NCBI RefSeq assembly: GCF_910592395.1
Contig: NC_088310.1
Coordinates: forward strand, 10,115,501 to 10,179,500
Source: Lineus longissimus
Taxonomy: Eukaryota; Nemertea; Pilidiophora; Heteronemertea; Lineidae
DNA: 64,000 nucleotides
Reading direction: 5' to 3'
In this document: one piece after another, positions 43,763 to 56,100 of the stretch
Layout of the letters: every line of letters starts with the position of its first letter
Position numbering within the stretch: the stretch's first letter is position 1
Position numbers and translations under genes: made by a program
Notes under the pieces: generated by a model
What the model was told of the DNA's origin: nothing
Seen by the model: the letters and a program-made list of their open reading frames with translations, nothing else
Databases searched by the model: none

Positions 43763-43845
43763 TGACGTCATTGCAATAATGCAGTCATTATTAATTCGTC
43801 TAATGCATTTTTAATTCATCAAATTTATTTGCCGTCCTATATAAG
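43763..43845 (+). promoter_or_regulatory. Core promoter of the PAN-PLC gene: CRE and TATA box
   Basis: A perfect palindromic CRE-type site TGACGTCA at 43763-43770 lies 68 bp before TATATAAG at 43838-43845. Transcription would be expected to start near 43868-43875. A short exon ending at a consensus donor and then the signal-peptide exon follow, which supports a real promoter. Confidence 0.6.
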
Positions 43846-43867
43846 AGCCACGGATTGTACGCCAAAT

Positions 43868-43906
43868 CGCCATTTACCTGAAGACTTTGAACCGACGGCG
43901 ATATTG
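43868..43906 (+). other. 5' UTR exon of the PAN-PLC gene
   Basis: Predicted non-coding exon from the inferred start site to donor ATATTG|GTAAGT (after 43906). The intron runs to TTAGTTTCAG at 44054. The start position is inferred from TATA spacing. Confidence 0.55.
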
Positions 43907-44054
43907 GTAAGTAAATTAAGTTAAGCTCTATGAATTTATGTGCAGCCTCCATCGTAACTTTGTGAGTTTTCCTCGACATGTTCGATGCCCCATCACGACA
44001 GATTCATTCCTAATCGGCAACGCTATAAGTCCTGAACCCGGTTGTTAGTTTCAG

Positions 44055-44117
44055 ACATGGTAAAACTTCCCCTGATTCTCACCTTGATTGGGTTGATGCA
44101 GTTGGCTGTAACACAAG
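44055..44117 (+). CDS. Signal-peptide exon
   Basis: The exon starts two bases before the ATG (acceptor TTAGTTTCAG) and ends at ACAAG|GTAAGA. It encodes MVKLPLILTLIGLMQLAVTQ, a classical signal peptide with Lys, a hydrophobic core and a likely cleavage near the VTQ end. It ends in phase 1, matching the following PAN exon. Confidence 0.8.
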
Positions 44118-47100
44118 GTAAGACATCTTTCGACTTACTCGACCAAATATATTCGGGCTTACTGGACTTTGCGCAACGAAACGAAACGAAGCGAAATGGG
44201 GGAGCGACCATTATGTTTTTACCCCGGTACTCTAGCCTGAAAATTTGTTCGGACCTCGATCGAAGAAGGTACGACAAACAATTAATTAATCAAACCCTTA
44301 TGAGGTTCATTCATTTGAAGTAGAGAGGGTAACGTACATTGTGTACACAAATCAAACACACACGCAGTGCTTGCATGCATTGCAGAGAACGACTTTTCAG
44401 TGATGACCCACACCCACCCAGGCAGCTGAGACACATGTCTTGTTGGACATACCTACCGATTTTTACTAAATAAAAGCATAACTTCATCACACTTTTCGGG
44501 ATTGAAAATGTACTCACGTAAATTAACAAAATTATTGGAAGCTCAAATGTCTGAATGTAATGTATGCGCGTAATGTATACTCTCAGCAAGCGAATAGTTG
44601 TGATCGTCGGTTTTTGATACGAATCGTTTCCTGTATGGCCGTTACAAGCCGTTGTCTGAATATGATGTGAACCTGTTTACCGTTCAATGCTGCTCCCTGT
44701 GACGCTGTACCCGCAAATGTTAAATGAAAAAAATGCTGGATAATGACTTACACGGCTTGTTCGCATCGTAAACATAGTGGTACCCGCGTAAACTGTATTT
44801 GCGTTTGGCCTAATTTTACAACGATTACTCCCCATGTAACCACGATCTAGGATGGACAGGCTGTGTATTATGAATAGGAAAAGTCACCAAGGTACCGTTG
44901 CGTAGAATAGTTTTTTGGCGAAATATTGCGCAAAGTCCAGTAAGCCATATATTCGTACTAACGATGAAAAAAGTTATATACTTTTGATCTTGAATTACTC
45001 CCATGATAAATCATAAGTTTACCGAATTCCGGCCACATGTAGCTGATTTGTTTCCTGCTTGTTAGATTTCAGTATCTACATTATTTGTGTACTTTTTCGA
45101 CACTTTAGCACGCAAACAGAACTAAGTGGTTGAAATGGGCTGTGGGACTCAAGCTACCAAACCACAGTGACAATTCGTCCCTAATTGTTTTGAATTTCTG
45201 TTGGCGGTGTATCATGGATGTCTTGATTCATCTGACATAAGGGACGGAAACTTCCATGTTACACAGAACATCAAAACGATCATTGCTGAGTTATTTCTTG
45301 GGTCTGAGAGTTTGATTTGAAACTAATGACTAATTAAACTTGCACGGCTGCAAAAGTGTCGAAATAATACAATGGCTATATATAGCACAAAAATAATGCC
45401 TGTAATGCACGAGGGCAGATCAATATGTTAGGACACTTTTTGCTGCCAAAGGAAAACCGGAAGATGCATTATGCTGAAATCTCAGCATATCGTTGATACA
45501 ACTCTTTTGCAGCTTACATACATCCGTTCCTCGCACAGCTCGCCGTCTGACCCAGGCCTGATTTGAAAATTTTTCTGAGTCCAGTGAAGTTGTAAATTTT
45601 TACTTTAACAATAGCGGGTTCGAGACGGGCATTGATTACCTTTCGACTGGGATTATAGGCGTAATTTGATTATGATTGGTCTAACTATTCCCACACAATA
45701 GTAGCAGGATAATGATGACTCAATAGTATACATCGATAGATAGAGACTTGTGTGAAGCGTTTGTCCGATCAGAATTTTGAACTTGTTTCATGTGAATTAT
45801 TGGTGATTATGAAATTATCGCTCTTGTACTCAGTATTTGCTGTTCCAGAGCCGTTGTACATGTACATGTACATTAATGGCCACGATGACGGATGAATCGA
45901 TTCGTATCCCGAACCCAAGGCGACATTTCCATGCCTATCAATCAGCTCAAAAGATTCGATATTTAGATGATTACGTTCAGGCCCACCTTTCAGGGCATGC
46001 GTACGCGAGGACACTGTCACAAAACGCGCGTCGATATCGAATCTATCCACGGACATTCTGAAATTGGTTAGCAAACGAAAATGACCTCAGAAATACGTAT
46101 ACCCATTAAAACCTCTATTGCGGACACCCATGGGACTGGGCGTAGGTGTCCTTAACAGAGAGGTTATGCCATTATTGTCCAAAAATGATACTCATATGTA
46201 AGAAACAGGGGGGTCGTGAAGCCTGCATATTTCATATTTCATTTAGTTTGTTCAAAAAGTGATTCATGTGTATGAACACGGGGGTCGTGAAGCCTACATA
46301 CATGTATTATATATTCAATTTAGTTGTAAATGTCAACTAATTCAAATAATTTGATGCCATTTATATGCGAACTTAAAATTACAATGTACTTTTCTGGCAT
46401 TTCTAGTGGAGGCAATATTAATTTGCCAACACTGATATATGCAGGTTGTGTTCGCACGCTACATACTACATAGACAGCGTACATCCTTATAGTTGTATAG
46501 AAGCATTTGCCACACACCAAGCTTTATTCTTTGTAATTAGAGCACAAGGGGACAAACAATTCAATTGACTGCACTTAATGTTACAATATACAGTAGCTTG
46601 GCAATGTGATGCACAGTGAAGATAATTAAACAATACATTCGGTCTTAATTAGGAGAGCAACGGACATTCAATCACTCCAACATGTAATTAACTGAACTTA
46701 GTGTCTAATTATGTTCATCAATTACGCAAACTTCTCATCTGTTAGGTCTAACTCTAATCGACTACCTAAGTGAACACGGGAAGCCATTGTTTTTGTTTAC
46801 TGTCCGTAATTGCGAGGTGATTGGACCAAAAAGTCACCATGGCCGTGTCCGCAATTCGGAGTAGAGAGGTATCCGCCCTACAGAGGTTTTGGTTAAAGCA
46901 AATGACTTAGAAAAAAAAATCGGGACTGAACGAACATGTCCGTAATGCGGAGGTGTCCGCCTGGCAGTGGTGTCCACAATGGGGGGGGGGGGGGTTCTAA
47001 TGTATGTACATGTATATGCTAGTATATAGTTTTTTTATTTAAAACTACCAATGTGGACAATTACACGTACAAAAATAGAAACTCAGGGCTATTGCTTAAA

Positions 47101-50100
47101 AGCATTAGCAGCCCTGGACAAAAGTAAAATGACAAATTTACATTGGCTTGAAGAGAAGCATAGAGGAGTGGAGCTCTGAGTGAGATCGACGACAAGTTGC
47201 AGGAAAGCAAAGAACGGAAAGGGCCAGACACCAAAGAAAAGAAAAAGAATAAAAAAGAAGGCTAATTTACATTCACAATAGTGCCAATATTGTTGATAAA
47301 CTTGCTGACCCTAACCATAGCCTGGATATTACTGGCTTTTGTGAAATTACCCAAACCACAGAGTAAGGCCTGCGACCTGTCCTCAATGTCTCAATTTTTT
47401 TCTGAGAAAGTGACATCCAATCAAGGGATTTATAAACTTGATTACCAGCAGTGCCTTGAATACAACCGCTGACTATCAGGCCAGCCCTATAATGAATCTG
47501 GTCAAGTCTAGACAGTGTACTAACCCTTGCTGAGTCAAATATTACGGCTCCATATTCCAAATGGGGGAGGAGAAATGAGAAATAGAGCCTCTCCAAGTGC
47601 CGAGACTTAAGTTTTAGTTTTAGGGCCTTCAGAGTATTTAACAGAGTGTTGCACTTGACTATAACGTTTGTGAGATGTTCCTTAAAGGTCAGACAACTAT
47701 CTAAGATAAAGCCTATTGGTGTTTGTACAAAATAAATTTGGATATTCCTCCTTGGCGAATGAAAAATAACCTCTTTACTCTTTTCAGCTTTGAAATTGAG
47801 TTTCCAACTTTGAGACCAAGCAGTTAATCTGTCAAGGTCACTTTGTAGCAGGTTTTGAGATGTAGCTGGGTTTACCTCGGGGTCTACCTTTAAAAACAGT
47901 ACCGTCGTCAGCATACAAATACAGAAGACAATTGTGAATTACTTTAGCAAGATCATTTATGTAGATAAGAAAAAAGAGGGAAGCCAGTATTGACGCTTGC
48001 AGAACTCCTGAGTTTATATAACATTTCTAAGAAACATCCGAGAAGGAATTGTTTACTCGCGCCTTGATAGTGCGTGCGATCTTTCAAATAATTTTGTAAA
48101 ATATCCAAAACTCTGCCCCTAATGCCATAGCAAAACACTTTTTTCCCCAGAAGGAAATGGCACCATATCAAATGCACCAGAAATATCGAGAAAGGTTCCT
48201 CTTGTGATGTGTCTAGATTCGTTATTCATTAACAATTTATGAACAATATCAGACAGTTGCTTCTGTATGTCATGACCAGGAAGGAAACCGGACTGGCGTT
48301 CATACAGTAGATTATTAACCTGTAGGTGATGAAGAATGTCTTCATATAAAGCTCGCTCAAATAATTTTGAGATGGCATATAACAGAGTTGCAGGCCTATA
48401 ATTATCATCACAGTTTTTGAATCCTTTATTCTTATACATTGGGATGACTACATACCAAGTTTCCAACAGGTAGAAAAATGCCCTGAATCCACAAGTATAT
48501 TGAATAATCTACAGAGGGGTGTATACAGGGAGGTAGCAACTAATTTGAGCATTTTATTAGACAATCCATCTTCACCACCTTGTTTGGATACATCTAGATT
48601 TAAGATCATTTTCCTGACTCAATCTGGAGTTATCCTAATTAGGTCTATAACAGCTTCAGTCTGATTATCAATGGCGGGAATCATTGATTCAGCAAAATGA
48701 TGGTGAAACTTAGAGGCGGACTTAAACAGAAAGTGGTTACTTTTTATTCCTATCACAATCAGTTACAACATTGGCGATTTGCAGGGTGCAGGGTATCCCA
48801 TTGTTGTAATTTTTACATAATACCTATGAGGAGCACCCTATAAATGGGCGACTGGCTGATGCAGATGGACCAGTCATTCAGGAATTACAAGTATCAGGCT
48901 GCTGAAAATTTCAGGGAAGACACAATGTTTTCTCTTATACCAATATGAAACGGACATGACTTCTTGATGTATAAAGTGGCTAACAACAAACCCTTGTCAT
49001 TGTTGTTCAAGTGTCATGAATAGGAAATTACCCATAGTGTATTTCCTACGAACCACGTCCTTCTGATCTCATGAAACTGATCCTGCCTGGGGACATCGTT
49101 CATGAGATTATTGTCACAATTGACTGCTTATAATTCAAGCAGCCTAATTTTGATGCCATAAAACCCCATAATAAAGTCGCCGCTTCGCTTCATGCCTGCT
49201 CTGGTCCATTATGTCACCCAAAATATACACCCACCTTTAAAGAAACAAAAGAGACATTGTACTTGGTCAATGGTTTTATAATTCTGGCTCTCCTTCGGCA
49301 AACAAAATGCAAATCCTCATCGTCACTAAACTGATGATCATCCACCCAATCGAACCTCGAGAGGTCTTGAAAATAGCCAGCTTGTCTTGGGAGAGGATCA
49401 GTGCTGATGCTGTGCGCACTGCTTTTAGAGTTGGAGATAACCGTCTGCTCAATTATTGACGACAATGAAGGTCAACAAGTAGAATTTGGACAATTTAGCT
49501 GCAATTTAACAGAATGGCAAGGAAGATGATTTACATTTTTTAAATGAAGAGCCAGATTTTCAAGAATAAACAAAATTGTTCTTTGCTTCATCAGATAAAA
49601 TGTACCCTTATCCCGGTGAAAGGAATCGCAAGTTGACATTGAAATTATGCATCTGCCTTCTCTTCATCTACGTAGCAACATTTCATCCGTCATAAGCATC
49701 GTTTGCAACGCACTTCCCACTTCTAAGGGCAGCTTTGATTTTGCGTTTGTGAGTGCTGCAGGATTTTTAGGTGAACATGGATAGTCCGCTATACTAACTA
49801 AACAGCCCAATATTTTGAAGCTTTGACAACACATGTAACATGTTTCAACATTGCTCGCAAACGCCAGGTAACCTCCTGGACTGACATAACTGAGTATCCC
49901 GTAAACGCGCAAGTCGGTTAATCGGTCGGATCATCGATGTGTATTGTTGGAGTAAAATGGACATCATCGCTATGGACACCTTCGCTGGACTGGAAGAAAA
50001 TATTTTAAATCAGGCCTGGTTCAGACGGCGAGCTATGTGAGGAACTACTGTATACAAGTCTGTGTTGTATCGTTATCCGTTAACTGTTAAAGGGCAATTG

Positions 50101-53100
50101 ATATGACCAAAAACAGGTAGTGCTTTTTTGTCAACATTTGGCCTTTTTGACAACATATACTTGTTATACAAACTTCCAGAATTATAAAGTCACTACTACA
50201 TTTTCTTTGAAAACATATTTATCAACATACCAGAGCACATTTCTTTTGAAAATTACAGAAATAATACAATATTTTAACGTAGTCTTATCAACGTTAAAAA
50301 AGGACAAGCCTCCCGTTTTGTGACCGGAATGAATTTTAGCAGAATTCCACCAAATTTACCACCAGAATGAAACGTGAGACATTTAAAAATAACTGGGAAT
50401 AGATAGCCAGCAGTTGAATCTATATCCTTTATTGCATAACGCGCATTCGACCCATTTTAGGCTAAAATGTTATTAGAATGGCGATTGGCGTCTTGGCAGA
50501 ATCGACCAGAATTCACGACATTGCAAACGTGTCATCAATATTATATTGTATAACAATGGTGCACCTGGTAAGCCCAAGTGACCGATATTTACACAACTTA
50601 TAGACATGATAGATGATTGTTTTACTCATCGATAACTCTTTGCCTTTTGTTTTATTATATTTATTATTATATTATTATATTTTATGACCTACGTCATGAT
50701 AAAAACAGCAAATTCAGTTGCATGTACCGACTTCTTTTAAACAGGCTGCAATTCCAGTAATTGCAGAAGTTTGAAGACAATTTTACAAACATGTGCTCTT
50801 GACAGATGCATATTTTTAGTAAACGTGTTGTCAAAAGTCTGTGATAATCCCTTTTAATTGAATGCCCTGTTGTCAAGACTTATTGATCCGCCCTCGTACT
50901 ACCACCCTCGTAAGACCGGAAGAAGGAGATCATGGAGTCTGAAAAAAAAGTCGATGGGCGCCCATAAAATAAGAAAGTGGTGAATTTTAGATTTAATTTA
51001 CCCCAGCTCATGGTTAGTGCTTAAATTCCAAAGATTAATTCGAATAAGTGATGCGGCGGGGACGGTCGTTTCTCTGCACTTCCCCTTGATCCATGCACCC
51101 TGGAGTTTTGTACATAGTGGTAACCCGGGCCACTGACTATGTCTCACAATACATGTACTGTCACACCGGCAGTATCCGATAACTGGATTCATCAGACTAA
51201 CAGTCGTTACCGTGTTCTTTTAGCCAACATCTACCAAGAATTTGCCTGTGCAAATGACCTCGGCTATCGTCCTGGCGACTGTTCAGGAAATGACATTGGC
51301 TTTCAAGAGTTGAACCTGCAGGCCTGCAGTGACAAGTGTAAAGCAACCAGCTCCTGCGCGGCCTTCCTGTGGAATGACGTTGGTCACTGCTACATGAAAA
51401 GTAAAAGCTGCTCAACTACAAGCACTGGGAATTCACGGAATCATTTCTTTGATAAGAATCGTAAGTTATGCATTGTATCTTTATTACCACTGTGTTTAGC
51501 TTTCCATTGAACAGCCGTGCTCGGAAGTTTACATACACGTAAAAATTCTGAATAAAATCTTCAATTCTTACCAGAACTACTTCATTTAATAAAGCGTGTA
51601 TGCCATACCTGTTTTCTTGGATGACATGCATTGCATGAAAATATCATGAAAATATCCCGATAACAAATTGTCACGAACAAATTTTCCTTTTAAATCCTGC
51701 AGTTATCAATATTCAGATAAAAGAAAATCATACTCGATATTGAAATCCATTCTTTGACTTTCTGAAAAAAATATGTCTACTCTGAATCTCAAAAATTCAA
51801 AGTGTGTCCAATTTCACGGCAACACAGAAGTTTTCTGAACGTGTAGATTCCGCTACCATGACGACGTCAAACGTGAACACAAATGATCACGAAAGATTGT
51901 GCCATTTTAAAGGGCATCAAAAGAAACAAAATCTCGTGAAAATCCCAGATGTTTGATATTTTGCGATGTCGATCAGAAAGAGCTGGACAGATTTTTTTTC
52001 TTCAAATGTTTTACACAGAAAGTCATTCTTAACTTCACAGATTTCTAAGAATAGACCAGAGTACGATTCAGCTCTACATTTCAAGATTATCAACTGCATT
52101 ATCTGAAGAGTTAGCTATTTTGATATTGTGACATTTTCATAATGTTTTGCGCGCAATGCCAATTTTTGCATGTTACCATTAAACAGGTTACCAAAGAAAG
52201 GTAGTTTTGGTGAGAGATCAACAACTTGTCCACTTTAGTTCATTAATTATATTTCAATAACCTCGAGTATTCTGAAATTGAACAATTTACACTATTATAT
52301 CAAAACGCGTATTTTGTTTATGATGGAAGGTGTATTATACCATGATTAATTATATCGCCATGTTTATTGAAATCTAAATGTAGCCTTCAAACACGATTAT
52401 CTTTCAGAAGTTCACCCAAAGTAATTGTTGTATTTTGAACATGGCATATTCATGCAATTCGCCCCTTGAGAAACAAAATATATATCGCAAGTGACATTCG
52501 GGAAATCGTTAATCGACTATGAATAAAAACCAATCGCACCGAGCCAATCTCTGGAGCCTTATTATCTTCAAGAAAAACAGGACGTCATCAAATTTGTTTA
52601 CCAAACAAAGACATGATAATATTGATAATATTTTCATAATATTCAACTCCTAATTGGTATCAGTTGCCTCTCTGCACTTCACCTTGATCCGCCCTGGAGT
52701 CTTATTTAATGATAACCTGGCGACTGACTATGTCTCACAATCCTGCCACACCGGCGCTATAAATTAACTGGATTCAACGGACAGTCGCTACTGTGTACTT
52801 TCAGCCTCCACCTACCAAACGTTTGCCTGTGCAAATGGCCTTGGCTATCGTCCTGGCGACTGTCCAGGAAATGACATTGGCTTTCAAGCGTTGAACCTGC
52901 AGGCCTGCAGTGACAAGTGTAAGGCAACCAGCTCCTGCGCGGCCTTCCTGTGGAATGAAGTCGGTCACTGCTACATGAAAAGTAAAAGCTGCTCAACTAC
53001 AAGCACTGGGAATTCAAAAAATCATTTCTTTGATAAGCTGGGTAAGTTTTTCATTTTATCAAATTATCAAATTGTGTTAAGTCTAGGCTACCATGGAACA

Positions 53101-56100
53101 GTCGTGCCCGGAAGTTTACATACACTTTATAAAGGACCATTTGTATTATAAAGTGCAATAACACCAAGCCGGCGGCTGCCCAGTCACCTCCTATTCTACA
53201 CATCAAGTAGTTTCCATCAACAAATTGCACAAAAAAGGAAAAAAAAGTCTGACTGAATTGTCACGCTTTTCCGATATTGACTCCGATTCGACCCGCGTTA
53301 GCTCTACATGCATCGATCCTTTCCACGTGGAATGATGCACTTGAGCCACGGATGAACCCTGTGACGTTTGGTGCAACTTATTTTCATTAGAACTCAAAAG
53401 TCATGGAACTTCTTACTTTTTGAACTCGGGAGTTAAAAAAAGATATTTTAAGACTTGCTTAGAGAAGTTTTATTCTGACAGAATGGATCGTCTGAATGTT
53501 GACAACATCCGCAATGCGCTTGGTGTAGTGGCGCATTGCGCTGTAGTGTAGTGGCGCATACACTACACTACAATTACAATTCCATTTTCCGCAGCTCCTT
53601 CCATCATAGATCGACATCTATCAAAATAAAGCTGGACAGTCATCGGCGCATTGAGATATTTCAACTTCAAAAGCAATTATTTAAGAAGTCCAATTTTGAC
53701 CCTCAAAACAGTGACCGTTCCAGAGGCCGTAGAAAAATAAAAGTTTGTTATAAAAAAAAGTTCGTTACCTAGAATTTCAGGATTTTTCTATATACCCATT
53801 GGCCAATCACCCAAAAAATCAGGCAAATCTGAGACGGTCATATATCATCCAATGTCTGCTTCTTATAAAAACTGGCTCCTAATCGGCCTGCAATTCTACG
53901 GCAACTCGCCTCTCCATTTCACCTGCCACGATGGATACCGGCGAGTCTTTTGTGCCCAGTAACTAGAATTTTAATTCTAGTTACTGGGCAAAAGAGAAAT
54001 CACCACTTTTAATTTTAATTCTAGTTACTGGGCAAAAGAGAAATCACCACTTTAACATTGGCAACACTGGTCTGACACGTATTTGTTTCTTTTTCAACAT
54101 TTAAGAGAGGTGCAACGGCTATGAGGGACTTTGCAAACTCAGGTTTGACAAAGTAACATTTCCTGGAACTCACAACTCAGGTAAGTCACTTGAAAAAAAA
54201 GTGGGGCAAATAGTGTCCAAGGATCATGAAGACGCGTTTTTCGTCGCCATTCGAATATGCACCAATACATATTGAAACTATCAAATGTGGATAGACGTTG
54301 TGATATTGTCACTAAATGTAAGTAGTTTTTTTCTTGGCAACACCATCAAAGTGCGCCTTGGTTTGCTATTTAACGACCAATGAATGGGATAAAGGAGACA
54401 TGAATGTATTTATAAATATATTTTGTATAAAACATTATAAACACACATTTCTGTATTCATGATATCTATATATTGGCGCTATCCATAAGGAATAGAATTT
54501 CCGAATTCGAGATTTCAAATTCTGATAAATGAAATTTACAGCATCGAAATCAGCAAACAAAACAAACCATTGTCTTTCGAAGCTAACCTTAATAAGTCGA
54601 AGAAATCAATAGAGTGATACGTTGGCGTTGACTAATTCAGCTAAAGTCCCGAATGGTTTTGTCAAATAATCTTTGCAAACCCAATTATCATCCGATTGGT
54701 TATTTTTTGTCTCTCCCCGCTTTCTGAAAATGTTGGTAGATATTGCATTATCGTTTACCATCACTCCGTGTGTCAGTCAGTCCGTAAGTGGTATTTCCTC
54801 CTCGACCGTTTGGCGGTAAACTTAACTAAAGTAAACTTAGGTACATGTTTGGTACCCCCCCCCCCCCCCCCCACTGATGTGCAAAACACCCTTAAAATTT
54901 CGACCCGACTTCGTCTCTTGCCACCAGGCGGGGGGGGGGGGGTATGTGAAAACAAACTAGGTGCCATATTTCGATTATAAGTGGTTCATTTTCAATAAAA
55001 AGTACTCCTTACAAGGATACATCACATATCGCATAGGATTTCTGACTTGACCTACTTTTCAAGGTCAAAGAGGTCAAATGGCGTAAATTGGCCGTAAGGG
55101 CGGGACTATGGCACATTTCTTTCCGCTAAAGCTATGAACTTTAAACTTGGTACACATGACCACCCTATGTCAGATAACCCCTGACGCCCAATTGCGGTCC
55201 GATTTGATTTTCAACTTGACCACCAGGGGGCCAAAACTGAAAAGTGCAATATCTCGCTTATCGGTAACTAATGTTTTCGATGATATTTTTATGGTAGGTA
55301 CTCCAAGCAAGGATACATCATACGTTAAATTGGTTTTTAATTTGACCTACTTTTCACGATCATAGAAGTCAAATGGCGTAAATTGGTCGTTAGACTCTTA
55401 AAACTATGGCACGTTTCTTGACTGCAGTGACCATTGATCTCACATTTGATACACTTGTACCCAATCTAGTCAGGTCATCAGGGCCGAAAGTTCAGTTCGA
55501 TTGATTCATCACTTGGCCATCAGGCGGCCAAATTCGTGAGAAAAGAAACCTAAAATGTGGTTATTGCCTATCTACTTGCCTGATTGCCACAAATCTCATC
55601 GGTACATCTTATCACCATTAGATATGTGTCACATGTGTTTTTGATTTCGCCCCTACTTTTCAAGGTCACAGAGGTTAATTGGCATAACATTTCCATTTGG
55701 CTATATACTTCTAGCACGTTTCTTAACCAGCATGAATTGTCCACTAAATATCTATACGGTGAGGAGAGTGGCTTCTGGCGGTTTCATTGTTTTTATTTTC
55801 ATTGTATATCACATCACACTCAAATTCATCACTCTCAAATGCTGAAGTCTCTGAACATTAATCTCAACTTCACCACATACACATTCTTAACATCAAACAC
55901 CTTCACCATCACACCATTACAACTCGCCCATTCTAAAATTATCCATCTCAACCTTCCTGCCTATCAAATGCTGGGAGGTAAACATTTCTAGTTCGGCTTC
56001 CTTTCGAAATAACATCTAACCTGTCTATAGATTTGGGTGAACCAGGTCTGACTATGGACAGAGATCTACCTATTTTTCTTATTTTACAGGGGCGAATAGG

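Larger units (their letters stand above)
44118..51223. other. Long second intron with repeats and a retrotransposon
   Basis: Holds dispersed repeat copy B (44984-45222), a MITE (46108-46890), a G14 tract (46981-46994) and a non-LTR remnant on the minus strand (47026-48720). No additional plus-strand coding exon was recognised, though short 1-1 exons could be missed. Confidence 0.45.
51060..53130 (+). repeat. Tandem duplication carrying the PAN exon
   Basis: Unit 1 (about 51060-51541) and unit 2 (about 52663-53130) share both the PAN exon and its intronic borders, for example TGACTATGTCTCACAAT upstream and CGGAAGTTTACATACAC downstream. About 1.1 kb of unrelated intron separates the units. The duplication therefore took in the exon with at least 100 bp on either side. 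Confidence 0.88.

Noticed and set aside
45610-45640. tRNA B-box-like GGTTCGAGAC
   Set aside because: No A box, no acceptor stem and no cloverleaf in the surrounding sequence.
49214-49912. Two minus-strand ORFs of about 82 codons with protein-like composition
   Set aside because: No recognisable motif, no donor/acceptor pair linking them, and no repeat boundary. They could be an unknown element, but I cannot support it.
53862-53870. TATA-like box (TTATAAAAA) as an internal promoter of the PAN-PLC gene
   Set aside because: The downstream GTAAGT that first suggested a UTR exon is the donor of the coding mini-exon at 54106-54180, which has its own acceptor.
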